This document shows, piece by piece, positions 25,279 to 32,813 of a stretch of DNA of 64,000 bases. A program made the translations under genes and the position numbers. Under the pieces are notes generated by a model. That model made no database searches. It worked only from the letters and a program-made list of their open reading frames with translations, and was not told where the DNA came from. Source of the DNA: an uncultured Bacilli bacterium (GTDB lineage Bacteria > Bacillota_I > Bacilli_A > RF39 > UBA660); assembly GCA_934098485.1 (NCBI GenBank), contig CAKOOH010000003.1, positions 1 to 64,000 on the forward strand, read 5' to 3'. Within the stretch, counting starts at the first letter, position 1. Each line of letters opens with the position of its first letter.

Positions 25279-26115
25279 ATGAACAAAATTAAAAATTATA
25301 ATAAAACGGTATTTGAAGAGATTAAACATATTGATAATAATGGTAATGAATTTTGGTATGCTAGAGAATTGCAAATTGCTTTAGAGTATAAGAGATGGGA
25401 TAAGTTTATAAATGTAATAGAGAATGCAAAGATTGCATGTGAAACCAGTAATAATATAGTATTAGACCATTTTTCCCAGGTGGGAAAAATGGTCAAGATT
25501 GGTTCAGGTGCCATTAGAAAACAAGTTGATTACAAACTTTCAAGATATGCTTGTTACTTAATAATGCAAAATTCTGATCCTAGAAAGGAAGTTGTTGCTC
25601 TAGGTCAAACATACTTTGCCATTCAAACCAGAAAACAAGAACTAATCGAAAAAGAATATTCTACGTTAACCGAAGATGAAAAAAGATTTTATCAAAGAAA
25701 TTTAACCAAAAAAGGCAATTCTTCTTTAAATCAAACTGCCAAAAATTGTGGTGTTAAAAATTTTGATAAATTTCATAATGCTGGATATAAAGGATTATAT
25801 AATGGTGAAACGGCAAATGATATTGCTAAAAGAAAAAACTTAAGATATCGCGAAGATATTTTAGATAACATGGGAAGTGTTGAATTAGCCGCAAACCTTT
25901 TCCGTATAACACAAACTGAATCAAAATTAAAAAGAGACAATATTTCCAGTGAAAATGAAGCAACAATGGTTCATTTCAATATTGGAAAAAATATTAGAGA
26001 AGTAATCGCTAAAAACGGCGGAACAATGCCCGAAGATTTACCAACACCAAAAAAATCATTAAAAGAAATAGAAAAAGAAAAGAAAACACAAATAAAATTA
26101 GAAACAACGAAATAA
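25279..26115 (+). CDS. dinD: DNA damage-inducible protein D (DinD) homologue
   Basis: A 278-residue protein matching E. coli DinD over its whole length. Shared segments are EEIKHIDNNGNEFWYARELQ, KMVKIGSGA, LSRYACYLIMQNSDPRKEVV, GQTYFAIQTRKQEL, GYKGLYNGE, MGSVELAANLFR and GTMPEDLPTP. DinD inhibits RecA-mediated strand exchange in E. coli; the N-terminal part is BRO-like. In Firmicutes it is an accessory gene, often near toxin-antitoxin modules, and here a broken antitoxin-like gene follows. AAAGGAGGT precedes the ATG. A perfect palindrome lies inside the gene. No LexA-type box was recognised upstream. Confidence 0.9.
   Translation: MNKIKNYNKTVFEEIKHIDNNGNEFWYARELQIALEYKRWDKFINVIENAKIACETSNNIVLDHFSQVGKMVKIGSGAIRKQVDYKLSRYACYLIMQNSDPRKEVVALGQTYFAIQTRKQELIEKEYSTLTEDEKRFYQRNLTKKGNSSLNQTAKNCGVKNFDKFHNAGYKGLYNGETANDIAKRKNLRYREDILDNMGSVELAANLFRITQTESKLKRDNISSENEATMVHFNIGKNIREVIAKNGGTMPEDLPTPKKSLKEIEKEKKTQIKLETTK
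25465..25494. repeat. Perfect 30-bp palindrome within dinD
   Basis: GACCATTTTTCCCA (25465-25478) and TGGGAAAAATGGTC (25481-25494) are exact reverse complements with two Gs between them. The codons spell DHFSQVGKMV, whose first and last residues are encoded by complementary codons. Confidence 0.9.
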
Positions 26116-26183
26116 CATTATAGGTAATAAAAAGATTTAAAGTACTTTTTGATAAAATATAAATAGAATAAGGGAGTGATAGT

Positions 26184-26424
26184 ATGTTAACTGCAAAACA
26201 AGTTGCTGAATATTCTCTTTCAAAAGATTCAGAAAGAAAACTTTTCAATTATAATGTTTTATCATATAATGGTAGAAAATTCTATGAAGGTAATGCAAGA
26301 ATAAATATTTATTTATTTTTTAGCTCGAGTTGTACACTTAGCAAGGTTCAATTTAAGGCTGTTTTCTGATGATTTTGTAGCATAAGATAATGGCCACGTT
26401 ATCAAATCAATAATGAAGCATTAA
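26184..26424 (+). pseudogene. Frameshifted Panacea/DUF4065 (SocA-like antitoxin) gene remnant
   Basis: The start MLTAKQVAEYSLSKDSERK followed by NGRKFYEGNARINIYL is typical of Panacea-domain (DUF4065) proteins. After the T-run at 26315-26321 the family sequence continues in another frame as LARVVHLARFNLRLFSDDFVA, then an in-frame TAA (26383-26385), then DNGHVIKSIMKH and a final stop. So the gene carries a one-base shift in a homopolymer plus a nonsense codon, and the C-terminal half of the family is missing. GGGAGTGATAGT precedes the ATG. Panacea proteins are antitoxins of varied toxins; no toxin gene remains here. Confidence 0.75.
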
Positions 26425-26475
26425 AAATATAGATTGACAGTTTATAATAACCTTTTTGTATGTCAAAATTCGTTC

Positions 26476-26504
26476 TTTACATATATTTATCTAAGTGTTA
26501 TAAT
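26476..26504 (+). promoter_or_regulatory. Promoter of the rimP-nusA-infB operon
   Basis: TTTACA (26476-26481), a 17-nt spacer and TATAAT (26499-26504) predict a start near 26511, giving a ~53-nt leader. Confidence 0.75.
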
Positions 26505-26518
26505 ATTTATACAGATTT

Positions 26519-26544
26519 AAGTGGGCAGATATTCCCACTTTTAT
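26519..26544 (+). promoter_or_regulatory. Leader hairpin ahead of rimP-nusA (possible attenuator)
   Basis: AAGTGGG (26519-26525) pairs with CCCACTT (26534-26540), 8-nt loop, and is followed by a T-rich run (TTTATTTAT). It lies within the transcribed leader, ~8 nt after the predicted start. It could be a weak terminator acting in NusA feedback, or a 5'-stabilising hairpin. Confidence 0.45.
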
Positions 26545-26563
26545 TTATGCTAATAGGAGGTTT

Positions 26564-26818
26564 ATGCAAAAGATATTAGAAGAAATAAAAGAATTAATTG
26601 AAAAGCCAATGGCAGAGTTAGACATTACTGTTGATAGCATCGATTATGTATTAGAAAATAATTATCATTTCCTAAAAATCGTACTTGATAGAGTAAATGG
26701 TTTAGATTTAGATGCTATAGTCGAAGCAACTAACATTATTAATCCTATATTGGATGAACATGATTTAATTGATGAAGAATATATCTTAGATATATCAAGC
26801 AAAGAAAGAGGAAATTAG
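26564..26818 (+). CDS. rimP: RimP-like protein, N-terminal domain only
   Basis: An 84-residue protein matching the N-terminal alpha/beta domain of ribosome maturation factor RimP: IEKPMAELDITVDSIDYVLENN, then LKIVLDR, then IVEATNIINPILDEHD, ending DISSKERGN where normal proteins have VSSPGLERPL. The C-terminal SH3-like domain (~70 residues) that helps bind the 30S subunit is absent. The next gene starts 2 nt after the stop, so this is a clean loss, not a visible frameshift. AGGAGG precedes the ATG. Its position before nusA is the usual one. RimP aids 30S assembly around uS12. Confidence 0.8.
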   Translation: MQKILEEIKELIEKPMAELDITVDSIDYVLENNYHFLKIVLDRVNGLDLDAIVEATNIINPILDEHDLIDEEYILDISSKERGN

Positions 26819-26819
26819 T

Positions 26820-27938
26820 ATGAATGGTAAAGAATTTATTAAAGCAGTAAAAAACATAACTGCTGAAAAAGGAATAAGCGAAGATATCGTATTTGATGCG
26901 ATGGAGCAAGCCCTTATAACTGCATATAAAAAGAACTTTAATTCCAAAACAAATGTTAAAGTTACAATTAATAGAGAAACTGGCGATATTAAAGTATTTT
27001 CATATTTAGTTGTTGTTGATGATTATATTGATGGTGAAGAAGTGGTTGATGAAGAAGGAAATATAACATACACTGAACCAGAAATTCCTGAAGATGCTCA
27101 AATATTACTTGAAGATGCAGTTGTAAAAGTTCCTGGCATTAAAGTAGGTGAAACTATTGAAGAAGAAGTTACTCCTCATGATTTTGGTAGAGTTGCCGCT
27201 TCAACTGCTAAACAAGTTTTAACGCAAAAAATAAGAGAAGCTGAAAGAAATAGTATCATTGCTGAATTTGAAAATAAGCAAGATGAAATTATGGTTGGCT
27301 TACTTGCCATGGAAGATAATAAAAATTATTATATTGATTTAGGCCGCACCAGAGGAATATTACCTAAATCCGAAATGATTCCTGGCGAAACAGTTAAAAT
27401 GGGATCAAGTATTAAAGTATACTTACAAAAAATTGAAGCAACCACTAAAGGACCACTAATCCTTTGTTCAAGAAAAAATACCGGTTTTGTAAAAAGACTA
27501 TTTGAAAGTGAAATTCCTGAACTTCAAAATGGCACTATCGTTTTATATGGTGTCGCTCGTGAGCCAGGAGTTAGAAGCAAAGTTGCTGTATATTCAACTG
27601 ATGATAGAATTGATCCTATCGGAACTTGTATCGGCGAAAAAGGTTCTCGTATTGGTGCAATTTTAAGTGAACTTAATGGCGAAAAAGTAGACTTAATAAA
27701 ATATGATGAAGATGAAAGTACCTTTATTGCTAACGCATTAAGTCCTGCTCAAAATGTTATCGTAAATATTATAGATAATACTAAAAATAGGGAAGCCCTT
27801 GCTATTGTTAATGATGATAATCTATCACTTGCCATCGGTAAAAAAGGAATTAACATTAAACTTGCTAGTAAACTTACTAAATTTAGAATAAATGTTAAAA
27901 CTTTAGAAGAGGTTAATAAAGAAGGAAATGAAAACTAA
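26820..27938 (+). CDS. nusA: Transcription termination/antitermination factor NusA
   Basis: A 372-residue NusA with the N-terminal RNA polymerase-binding domain, the S1 domain (about residues 135-200, YYIDLGRTRGILPKSEMI) and two KH domains (GTCIGEKGSRIGAI and IGKKGINIKLA). It lacks the acidic repeats of E. coli NusA, as expected for Firmicutes. It controls pausing, termination and antitermination. It starts right after rimP and overlaps rnpM by 11 nt. Its own operon leader has a hairpin that could be a feedback target. Confidence 0.97.
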   Translation: MNGKEFIKAVKNITAEKGISEDIVFDAMEQALITAYKKNFNSKTNVKVTINRETGDIKVFSYLVVVDDYIDGEEVVDEEGNITYTEPEIPEDAQILLEDAVVKVPGIKVGETIEEEVTPHDFGRVAASTAKQVLTQKIREAERNSIIAEFENKQDEIMVGLLAMEDNKNYYIDLGRTRGILPKSEMIPGETVKMGSSIKVYLQKIEATTKGPLILCSRKNTGFVKRLFESEIPELQNGTIVLYGVAREPGVRSKVAVYSTDDRIDPIGTCIGEKGSRIGAILSELNGEKVDLIKYDEDESTFIANALSPAQNVIVNIIDNTKNREALAIVNDDNLSLAIGKKGINIKLASKLTKFRINVKTLEEVNKEGNEN

Positions 27939-28182
27939 AAAAATTCCTATGCGCTCATGTGTGCTAACCCATGAAAAATTACCTAAAAAAGAATTAATTA
28001 GAATCGTTTATTATGAAGGCACTGTTAGTGTTGATCCTACAGGCAAACAAAATGGTAAAGGGTGTTATTTAAAAAAAGAAGAAAGTGTAATTAACGAAGC
28101 ACGCAAGAAAAAGATTTTAAATCATATATTTGAAACAGAGATAGATGATAGTATTTACGATGAATTATTAAAAAATATATAA
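27928..28182 (+). CDS. rnpM: YlxR family RNase P modulator RnpM
   Basis: An 84-residue YlxR protein with the family signature PMRSCVLTHEKLPKKELIRIV and DPTGKQNGKGCYLKKEE. YlxR has been reported to bind RNase P RNA in Bacillus (RnpM). The gene overlaps nusA by 11 nt and lies 18 nt before infB. The L7Ae-like gene ylxQ, which usually stands between ylxR and infB in Bacilli, is absent. Confidence 0.9.
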   Translation: MKTKKIPMRSCVLTHEKLPKKELIRIVYYEGTVSVDPTGKQNGKGCYLKKEESVINEARKKKILNHIFETEIDDSIYDELLKNI

Positions 28183-28200
28183 AAAGAAAGAAGGTATCTT

Positions 28201-30300
28201 ATGAGTATTAAAGAATACGCAAACGATATGAACTTTACAGTCCAAGAAGTATTAATAAAATGTAAGGAGTTAGGTATTAAAGCCACCAATTCTGATTACA
28301 TTTTAAACGATGATGATATTGTAATGTTAGATAATGTAATGAATCTAATAAGTACAAATGATGAAACTAATTTTGAAGAAATGGATGCTTTAGATGATGC
28401 TGTTGATGAAATTTTAGGAGACAGTGTTAAAATTAGTGAAAGTAAACAAAAATTAAAAAAGAAAAAAAATATTTCTAATAAGGATAATATTGACTATTTA
28501 AATAAGAAAAAAGCCATGTATAAACATAAAGATAAATTAAGCACTAATGCTGAAGATGAAAATATCATTGTTTATAATGAAGGCATGACTGTTAAAGATC
28601 TTGCTGATGAATTAAATATTAGTCCTACCGATATTATTAAAAAGTTAATGATGTTAGGTACTATGCTTAATATGAATCAAACTATCGATTTTGAAACAGC
28701 TGAGATTGTTTCTCTTGAATATGGCAAAACTCTAAAGAAAAGTGAAACTCAAGACATAACTAATTTTGAAGAATATGAAATTGTTGATGATCCTAAAGAT
28801 TTAATTGCTAGACCTCCAGTAATAACTGTTATGGGACATGTTGACCATGGTAAAACAACTCTTTTAGATTATATTAGAAAATCTAATGTAGCCGAAGGAG
28901 AAGCCGGTGGCATTACGCAAGCTATCGGTGCTTATCAAATAGATTATAATGGTAAAAAAATTAGTTTTATTGATACACCGGGTCATGCTGCTTTTACCGA
29001 AATGAGAGCAAGAGGCGCTAGTGTAACTGATATTGTTATTATTGTAGTTGCCGCTGATGATGGAGTAATGCCACAAACTAAAGAAGCTGTTGATCATGCT
29101 TTATCAGCTGACGTTCCTATCGTTGTTGCCGTAAATAAAATGGATAAGCCAGATGCTCATCCTGATAAAATAATGGAAGAAATGGCTGCTTTAAATATTG
29201 TTCCTGAAAGTTGGGGTGGCAACATTCCATTTGTAAACATCTCTGCCAAAACTGGTATGGGTGTTGACGAACTATTAGAAACTGTTTTAGCTATTGCCGA
29301 GGTATCTGAATTAAAAGCAAACCCTAATAGATATGCGGTTGGTACAGTTATTGAATCTCGTATCGATAAAAATATTGGCGGTGTTGCATCCTTATTAATT
29401 CAAAATGGTACTCTTCGTTTAGGAGATCCTATTGTAGTTGGTGTTTCTTATGGTAAAGTAAGAACTCTAAAAAATGATAAAGGTGAAAATATTTTATCTG
29501 CTGGACCAAGTACTCCCGTTGAAATTACTGGACTAAATGATAATCCATCTGCTGGTGATAAATTTATGGCCTTTGAATCAGAAAAAACTGCTCGTGAAAT
29601 TGCTGAAAAACGTCTAGATCTTGCTAAAAATAAAAAGCAAATAAAAGCTGCTGTATCATTTGATGATTTATTTAATAAAATCCAAAGTGGTACTAAAGAA
29701 ATTAATGTTGTCTTAAAATGTGACGTTCGTGGTAGTGAAGAAGCCGTTAAAAATGCTTTAGAAAAAATAAATGTTGAAGGCGTCAAAATCAAAGTTATTA
29801 GAAGTGGCATCGGAACTATTACCGAAAGTGATATCGTTCTTGCTAACGCATCAAATGCTATTGTTATTGGCTTTAATGTAATTCCATCATCTATCACTAA
29901 AGATGTTGCAAAACAATATGAAGTTGAAATTAGACTATATCAAATCATATATAAGTTAGTAGAAGAAATGGAAGCCGCTATGAAAGGTATGTTAGACCCT
30001 GAATTCGAAGAAAAAGTTACCGGTAATGCTGAAGTTAGAAAATTATTTAAATTTAGTAAAGTTGGAACTATTGCCGGAGTTATGGTAACATCTGGTATTA
30101 TTAAAAATAAATCTAAAGTAAGAATTATTCGTGATGGCGTTATTATCTATGACGGTATTATTTCATCACTTCAAAGAGAAAAAGATACTGTTAAAGAAGT
30201 AAAAAGTGGTTTTGAATGTGGTATCACTATTGAAAACTTTAATGATATAAAAGAAAAAGATGTTTTTGAAACTTATGAAATGGTTGAGGTTAAAAGATAA
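28201..30300 (+). CDS. infB: Translation initiation factor IF-2
   Basis: A 699-residue IF-2. The N-terminal region (~1-205) has the short IF2_N modules and a Lys-rich linker. The GTPase domain shows GHVDHGKTTLLD (residues ~210-221), DTPGHAAF and NKMDKP. Domains II, III and the tRNA-binding C2 domain follow (ending NFNDIKEKDVFETYEMVEV). It recruits fMet-tRNA to the 30S subunit. AAGAAGGTATCTT precedes the ATG. The stop shares a base with the rbfA start. Confidence 0.97.
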   Translation: MSIKEYANDMNFTVQEVLIKCKELGIKATNSDYILNDDDIVMLDNVMNLISTNDETNFEEMDALDDAVDEILGDSVKISESKQKLKKKKNISNKDNIDYLNKKKAMYKHKDKLSTNAEDENIIVYNEGMTVKDLADELNISPTDIIKKLMMLGTMLNMNQTIDFETAEIVSLEYGKTLKKSETQDITNFEEYEIVDDPKDLIARPPVITVMGHVDHGKTTLLDYIRKSNVAEGEAGGITQAIGAYQIDYNGKKISFIDTPGHAAFTEMRARGASVTDIVIIVVAADDGVMPQTKEAVDHALSADVPIVVAVNKMDKPDAHPDKIMEEMAALNIVPESWGGNIPFVNISAKTGMGVDELLETVLAIAEVSELKANPNRYAVGTVIESRIDKNIGGVASLLIQNGTLRLGDPIVVGVSYGKVRTLKNDKGENILSAGPSTPVEITGLNDNPSAGDKFMAFESEKTAREIAEKRLDLAKNKKQIKAAVSFDDLFNKIQSGTKEINVVLKCDVRGSEEAVKNALEKINVEGVKIKVIRSGIGTITESDIVLANASNAIVIGFNVIPSSITKDVAKQYEVEIRLYQIIYKLVEEMEAAMKGMLDPEFEEKVTGNAEVRKLFKFSKVGTIAGVMVTSGIIKNKSKVRIIRDGVIIYDGIISSLQREKDTVKEVKSGFECGITIENFNDIKEKDVFETYEMVEVKR

Positions 30301-30644
30301 TGAGTAATATAAAAATAGAAAGAATTTCTTCCCAAATAACTAAAGAATTATCTGAAATATTTTATGAAGAAGTTCATAACGAAATTTTAAAAAGTGTAAC
30401 AATAATTGATGCAAAAGTTACTAATGACTTATCACTTGCAAAAGTTTATTATACTTTTTTAGGGAATTATGATAAAATAACTATTCAAGAAGAGCTTAAA
30501 AATGCTAGTAGCTTCTTAAGAACTGAACTTGCAAAAAGAATGGATTTAAGAACCACACCAGAACTTAGATTTGTTTATGATGAATCTACTGAATATGGTG
30601 AGCACATTGATGAAATAATAGAAGAAATTCATAACGAAAAATAA
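30300..30644 (+). CDS. rbfA: Ribosome-binding factor A
   Basis: A 114-residue RbfA with the KH-like fold pattern: RISSQITKELSEIFYEEV at the start, VTNDLSLAKVYYTFLG in the middle and LRTTPELRFVYDESTEYGEHIDEII at the end. It is a cold-shock factor for 16S 5' processing and 30S maturation. TAATG coupling joins it to infB. Confidence 0.95.
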   Translation: MSNIKIERISSQITKELSEIFYEEVHNEILKSVTIIDAKVTNDLSLAKVYYTFLGNYDKITIQEELKNASSFLRTELAKRMDLRTTPELRFVYDESTEYGEHIDEIIEEIHNEK

Positions 30645-30661
30645 TTTTAATAGGGGGATTT

Positions 30662-31207
30662 ATGAAGTTGTATTTAAAAAACATTACTGATGAAGATCAT
30701 AAAGCATTAATAACTGCTATGCTTGTTCATCATTATCAAGATATTGCGGGTCCCGATTGGGTAGAAAAAATTCCTGTAAAAAAATTAAGAGAACGCTTTA
30801 GTTATGCCACAAATGAAGCTAAAAGAGACGTTTATGAATTATTTGAAACAAATTTATTTAATACAGTTGCGTTCGCTATTATGGGAGAAGACGGCTCATT
30901 ATATGGTCTTGCCCTTTTAGATATATTAAGCATGCATTTAGAAGATGAAAGTACCGATACTTACGGTCAGTTATATCAATTATATATTAGACCCGAGTAT
31001 CGTAAAAGTTTCACTTCATCTGATAGTAAAAGTTTAGGTGCTGAATTAAAAACAGCATTAGAAAACTATTTTAAAGCAAATGATGTAAATGAAGTAATTA
31101 TGAATATTCCTAAAAGTGTAAGTTACCTACTGGAACTAGGTAAAATTTTAGAATTTGAAAGCGTCAAAGAAAATCCCAAAACAACTGAGACAATCCATAA
31201 ATTTTAG
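30662..31207 (+). CDS. GNAT-like acetyltransferase domain protein, unknown substrate
   Basis: A 181-residue protein whose middle and end suggest a GNAT fold: FAIMGEDGSLYGLALLDIL, then GQLYQLYIRPEYRKSF as beta-4 and acetyl-CoA-loop region, then LENYFKANDVNEVIMNIPK. The loop between beta-4 and alpha-3 lacks a clear Q/R-x-x-G-x-G/A, so cofactor binding is not certain. A strong GGGGG site precedes the ATG. It sits between rbfA and truB (8 nt gap to truB), where no standard gene is expected. Confidence 0.55.
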   Translation: MKLYLKNITDEDHKALITAMLVHHYQDIAGPDWVEKIPVKKLRERFSYATNEAKRDVYELFETNLFNTVAFAIMGEDGSLYGLALLDILSMHLEDESTDTYGQLYQLYIRPEYRKSFTSSDSKSLGAELKTALENYFKANDVNEVIMNIPKSVSYLLELGKILEFESVKENPKTTETIHKF

Positions 31208-31214
31208 GTAAACT

Positions 31215-32048
31215 ATGAATGGCGCAATAATTGTAAATAAAGAAAAAGGCCTAACCAGTAGAGATGTCATTAATAAATTAAACAAAATATTACATACCAA
31301 AAAAATCGGCCATATTGGTACTCTTGATCCTATGGCCACCGGTGTTTTAGTTTGTTTAGTTGGAAAATGTACTAAACTTTGTAACATTTTAGTTAATCAT
31401 GATAAAGAATATATTGCTTCCTTTAAATTAGGCTTACTTACAGATACTCTAGATATAACCGGTCAAATTTTAAAAGAAGAAAAATATATTATTGATGAAA
31501 CAAAATTAAAAGAAGTTTTAAATAGTTTTATTAAAACTTATAAGCAAACAGTACCAGTATATTCAGCCGTAAAAAAGAACGGTAAAAAATTATACGAGTA
31601 TGCAAGAAATAATATTGAAGTTACTCTTCCTGAAAAATTATGCACAATATATTCTCTTGAATTATTAAATATAACTAATGATATTATTACTATCAAAACA
31701 AAAGTATCTAAAGGAACATATATAAGAGCGCTTATTAGAGATATTGGTTCTTCTTTAAACACATATGGAACCATGACATCTTTAGAAAGAATAAGTTTAG
31801 ATAAGTTCACTATAAATGATAGCTATACTATAGATGAAATTGAAAAAGGTCATTTTAAATTACTAAAACCAGAAGATATTTTAAATTGTACAATTGTAAA
31901 TATTGGTAAAGACCTTCTTTTTAAAATTCAAAATGGTCAAAGACTAAAAATGAATGACAAATTCGTATTGTTCAAATACTTAGGAAAAGACATCGCGATT
32001 TATCAAAAATATAAAGATAATGAAATTAAACCATTAATTATATTTTAA
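31215..32048 (+). CDS. truB: tRNA pseudouridine(55) synthase TruB
   Basis: A 277-residue TruB with the N-terminal VNKEKGLTSRDVINKL, the catalytic HIGTLDPMATGVL (Asp ~38) and the later SKGTYIRALIRDIG. The C-terminal PUA-like part is short. It makes the universal pseudouridine at position 55 of tRNA. It closes the nusA-infB operon; ribF, often next, is not present. AGGTAAACT before the ATG is a modest RBS, so it may be coupled to the preceding gene. Confidence 0.95.
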   Translation: MNGAIIVNKEKGLTSRDVINKLNKILHTKKIGHIGTLDPMATGVLVCLVGKCTKLCNILVNHDKEYIASFKLGLLTDTLDITGQILKEEKYIIDETKLKEVLNSFIKTYKQTVPVYSAVKKNGKKLYEYARNNIEVTLPEKLCTIYSLELLNITNDIITIKTKVSKGTYIRALIRDIGSSLNTYGTMTSLERISLDKFTINDSYTIDEIEKGHFKLLKPEDILNCTIVNIGKDLLFKIQNGQRLKMNDKFVLFKYLGKDIAIYQKYKDNEIKPLIIF

Positions 32049-32070
32049 AAGCCAATTTTAGGCTTTTTCT
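32047..32070 (+). terminator. Terminator after truB
   Basis: AAAAGCC (32047-32053) pairs with GGCTTTT (32061-32067), followed by Ts. It ends the rimP-to-truB operon. Confidence 0.8.
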
Positions 32071-32108
32071 TTTGTGACATTTTTCGCACTATTTTTTAAA
32101 AGATGTGT

Positions 32109-32114
32109 TATAAT
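32109..32114 (+). promoter_or_regulatory. Extended -10 promoter giving a leaderless transcript
   Basis: TGTTATAAT (TATAAT 32109-32114) is an extended -10. A TCGCAC (32084-32089) may be a poor -35 at 19 nt. The calculated start (~32121) is two bases before the ATG at 32123. Confidence 0.5.
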
Positions 32115-32122
32115 ATAAAACC

Positions 32123-32767
32123 ATGAAAACAAATTTAAAAGAATTAATTAAAATTATAACAGTTATAATTGTCTTATTTAGTTTTATGACAATTTATATT
32201 ATTAATGATTATCAAAGTGGTAAAAAACTAGAAGAAATTGCCTTTTTTGATGAAGAAAATCTTCCTGATTACATTGAAGAAAAAACAGAAAAAACTTCTG
32301 CTACCATGACCACCACTAAAGAAACAACAACTACTACTGTGCCTGTAAAACAAATCGTTTGGGATAATTTAACATTAGAAGAATTAACTAGTAAATTGGA
32401 TGCCAATTTATATGATACTCTAAAAGGAACTGGAATTCATTTTGCTTCTTTTACTAGAGATTATGGGTTAGATCCTTATTTAGCTGTATCCATCGTCAAT
32501 TTAGAAACGGGCTGTAAATGGGGATGTTCTACATTAGTGAAAAAATGTAATAACATAGGTGGTTTAAAAGGAAGACCTTCTTGTGGTGGTGCTTATATGA
32601 AATATGATACTCTTGAAGAAGGAATTTATGGATACCTTAATATTGTTTATAAATACTACTGGTTAAAGGGTTTAACTACTGCTCAATTAATGAATCCTAA
32701 ATATGCAGAAGACCCTCTATGGGCTCAAAAAGTTAATGCTTATTATGAAACAATTAAAGCCACTTAA
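32123..32767 (+). CDS. Membrane-anchored glucosaminidase/lysozyme-like domain protein
   Basis: A 214-residue protein with one N-terminal membrane anchor (residues ~9-28), a Thr-rich linker (TTTKETTTTTVPV, ~64-76) and a C-terminal lysozyme-like domain. The segment YGLDPYLAVSIVNLETGCKWG resembles the start of mannosyl-glycoprotein endo-beta-N-acetylglucosaminidase domains (Glu in NLETG as candidate catalytic acid), and CNNIGGLKG is the next family motif. It probably acts on peptidoglycan outside the membrane. A TGTTATAAT extended -10 ends at 32114, so the mRNA should start ~2 nt before the ATG, with no Shine-Dalgarno site. Confidence 0.7.
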   Translation: MKTNLKELIKIITVIIVLFSFMTIYIINDYQSGKKLEEIAFFDEENLPDYIEEKTEKTSATMTTTKETTTTTVPVKQIVWDNLTLEELTSKLDANLYDTLKGTGIHFASFTRDYGLDPYLAVSIVNLETGCKWGCSTLVKKCNNIGGLKGRPSCGGAYMKYDTLEEGIYGYLNIVYKYYWLKGLTTAQLMNPKYAEDPLWAQKVNAYYETIKAT

Positions 32768-32813
32768 TTGTTTTTTTGTGTATCTTTTGTTATCATTGTT
32801 ATAGGTGGAAAAT

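Noticed and set aside
26434..26439. TTGACA upstream of the nusA operon as the -35
   Set aside because: No -10 lies at 16-18 nt. The TTTACA-17-TATAAT pair at 26476-26504 is much better.
29448..29897. A 149-codon open frame opposite infB
   Set aside because: It is a shadow of the IF-2 reading frame; no RBS and no plausible protein.
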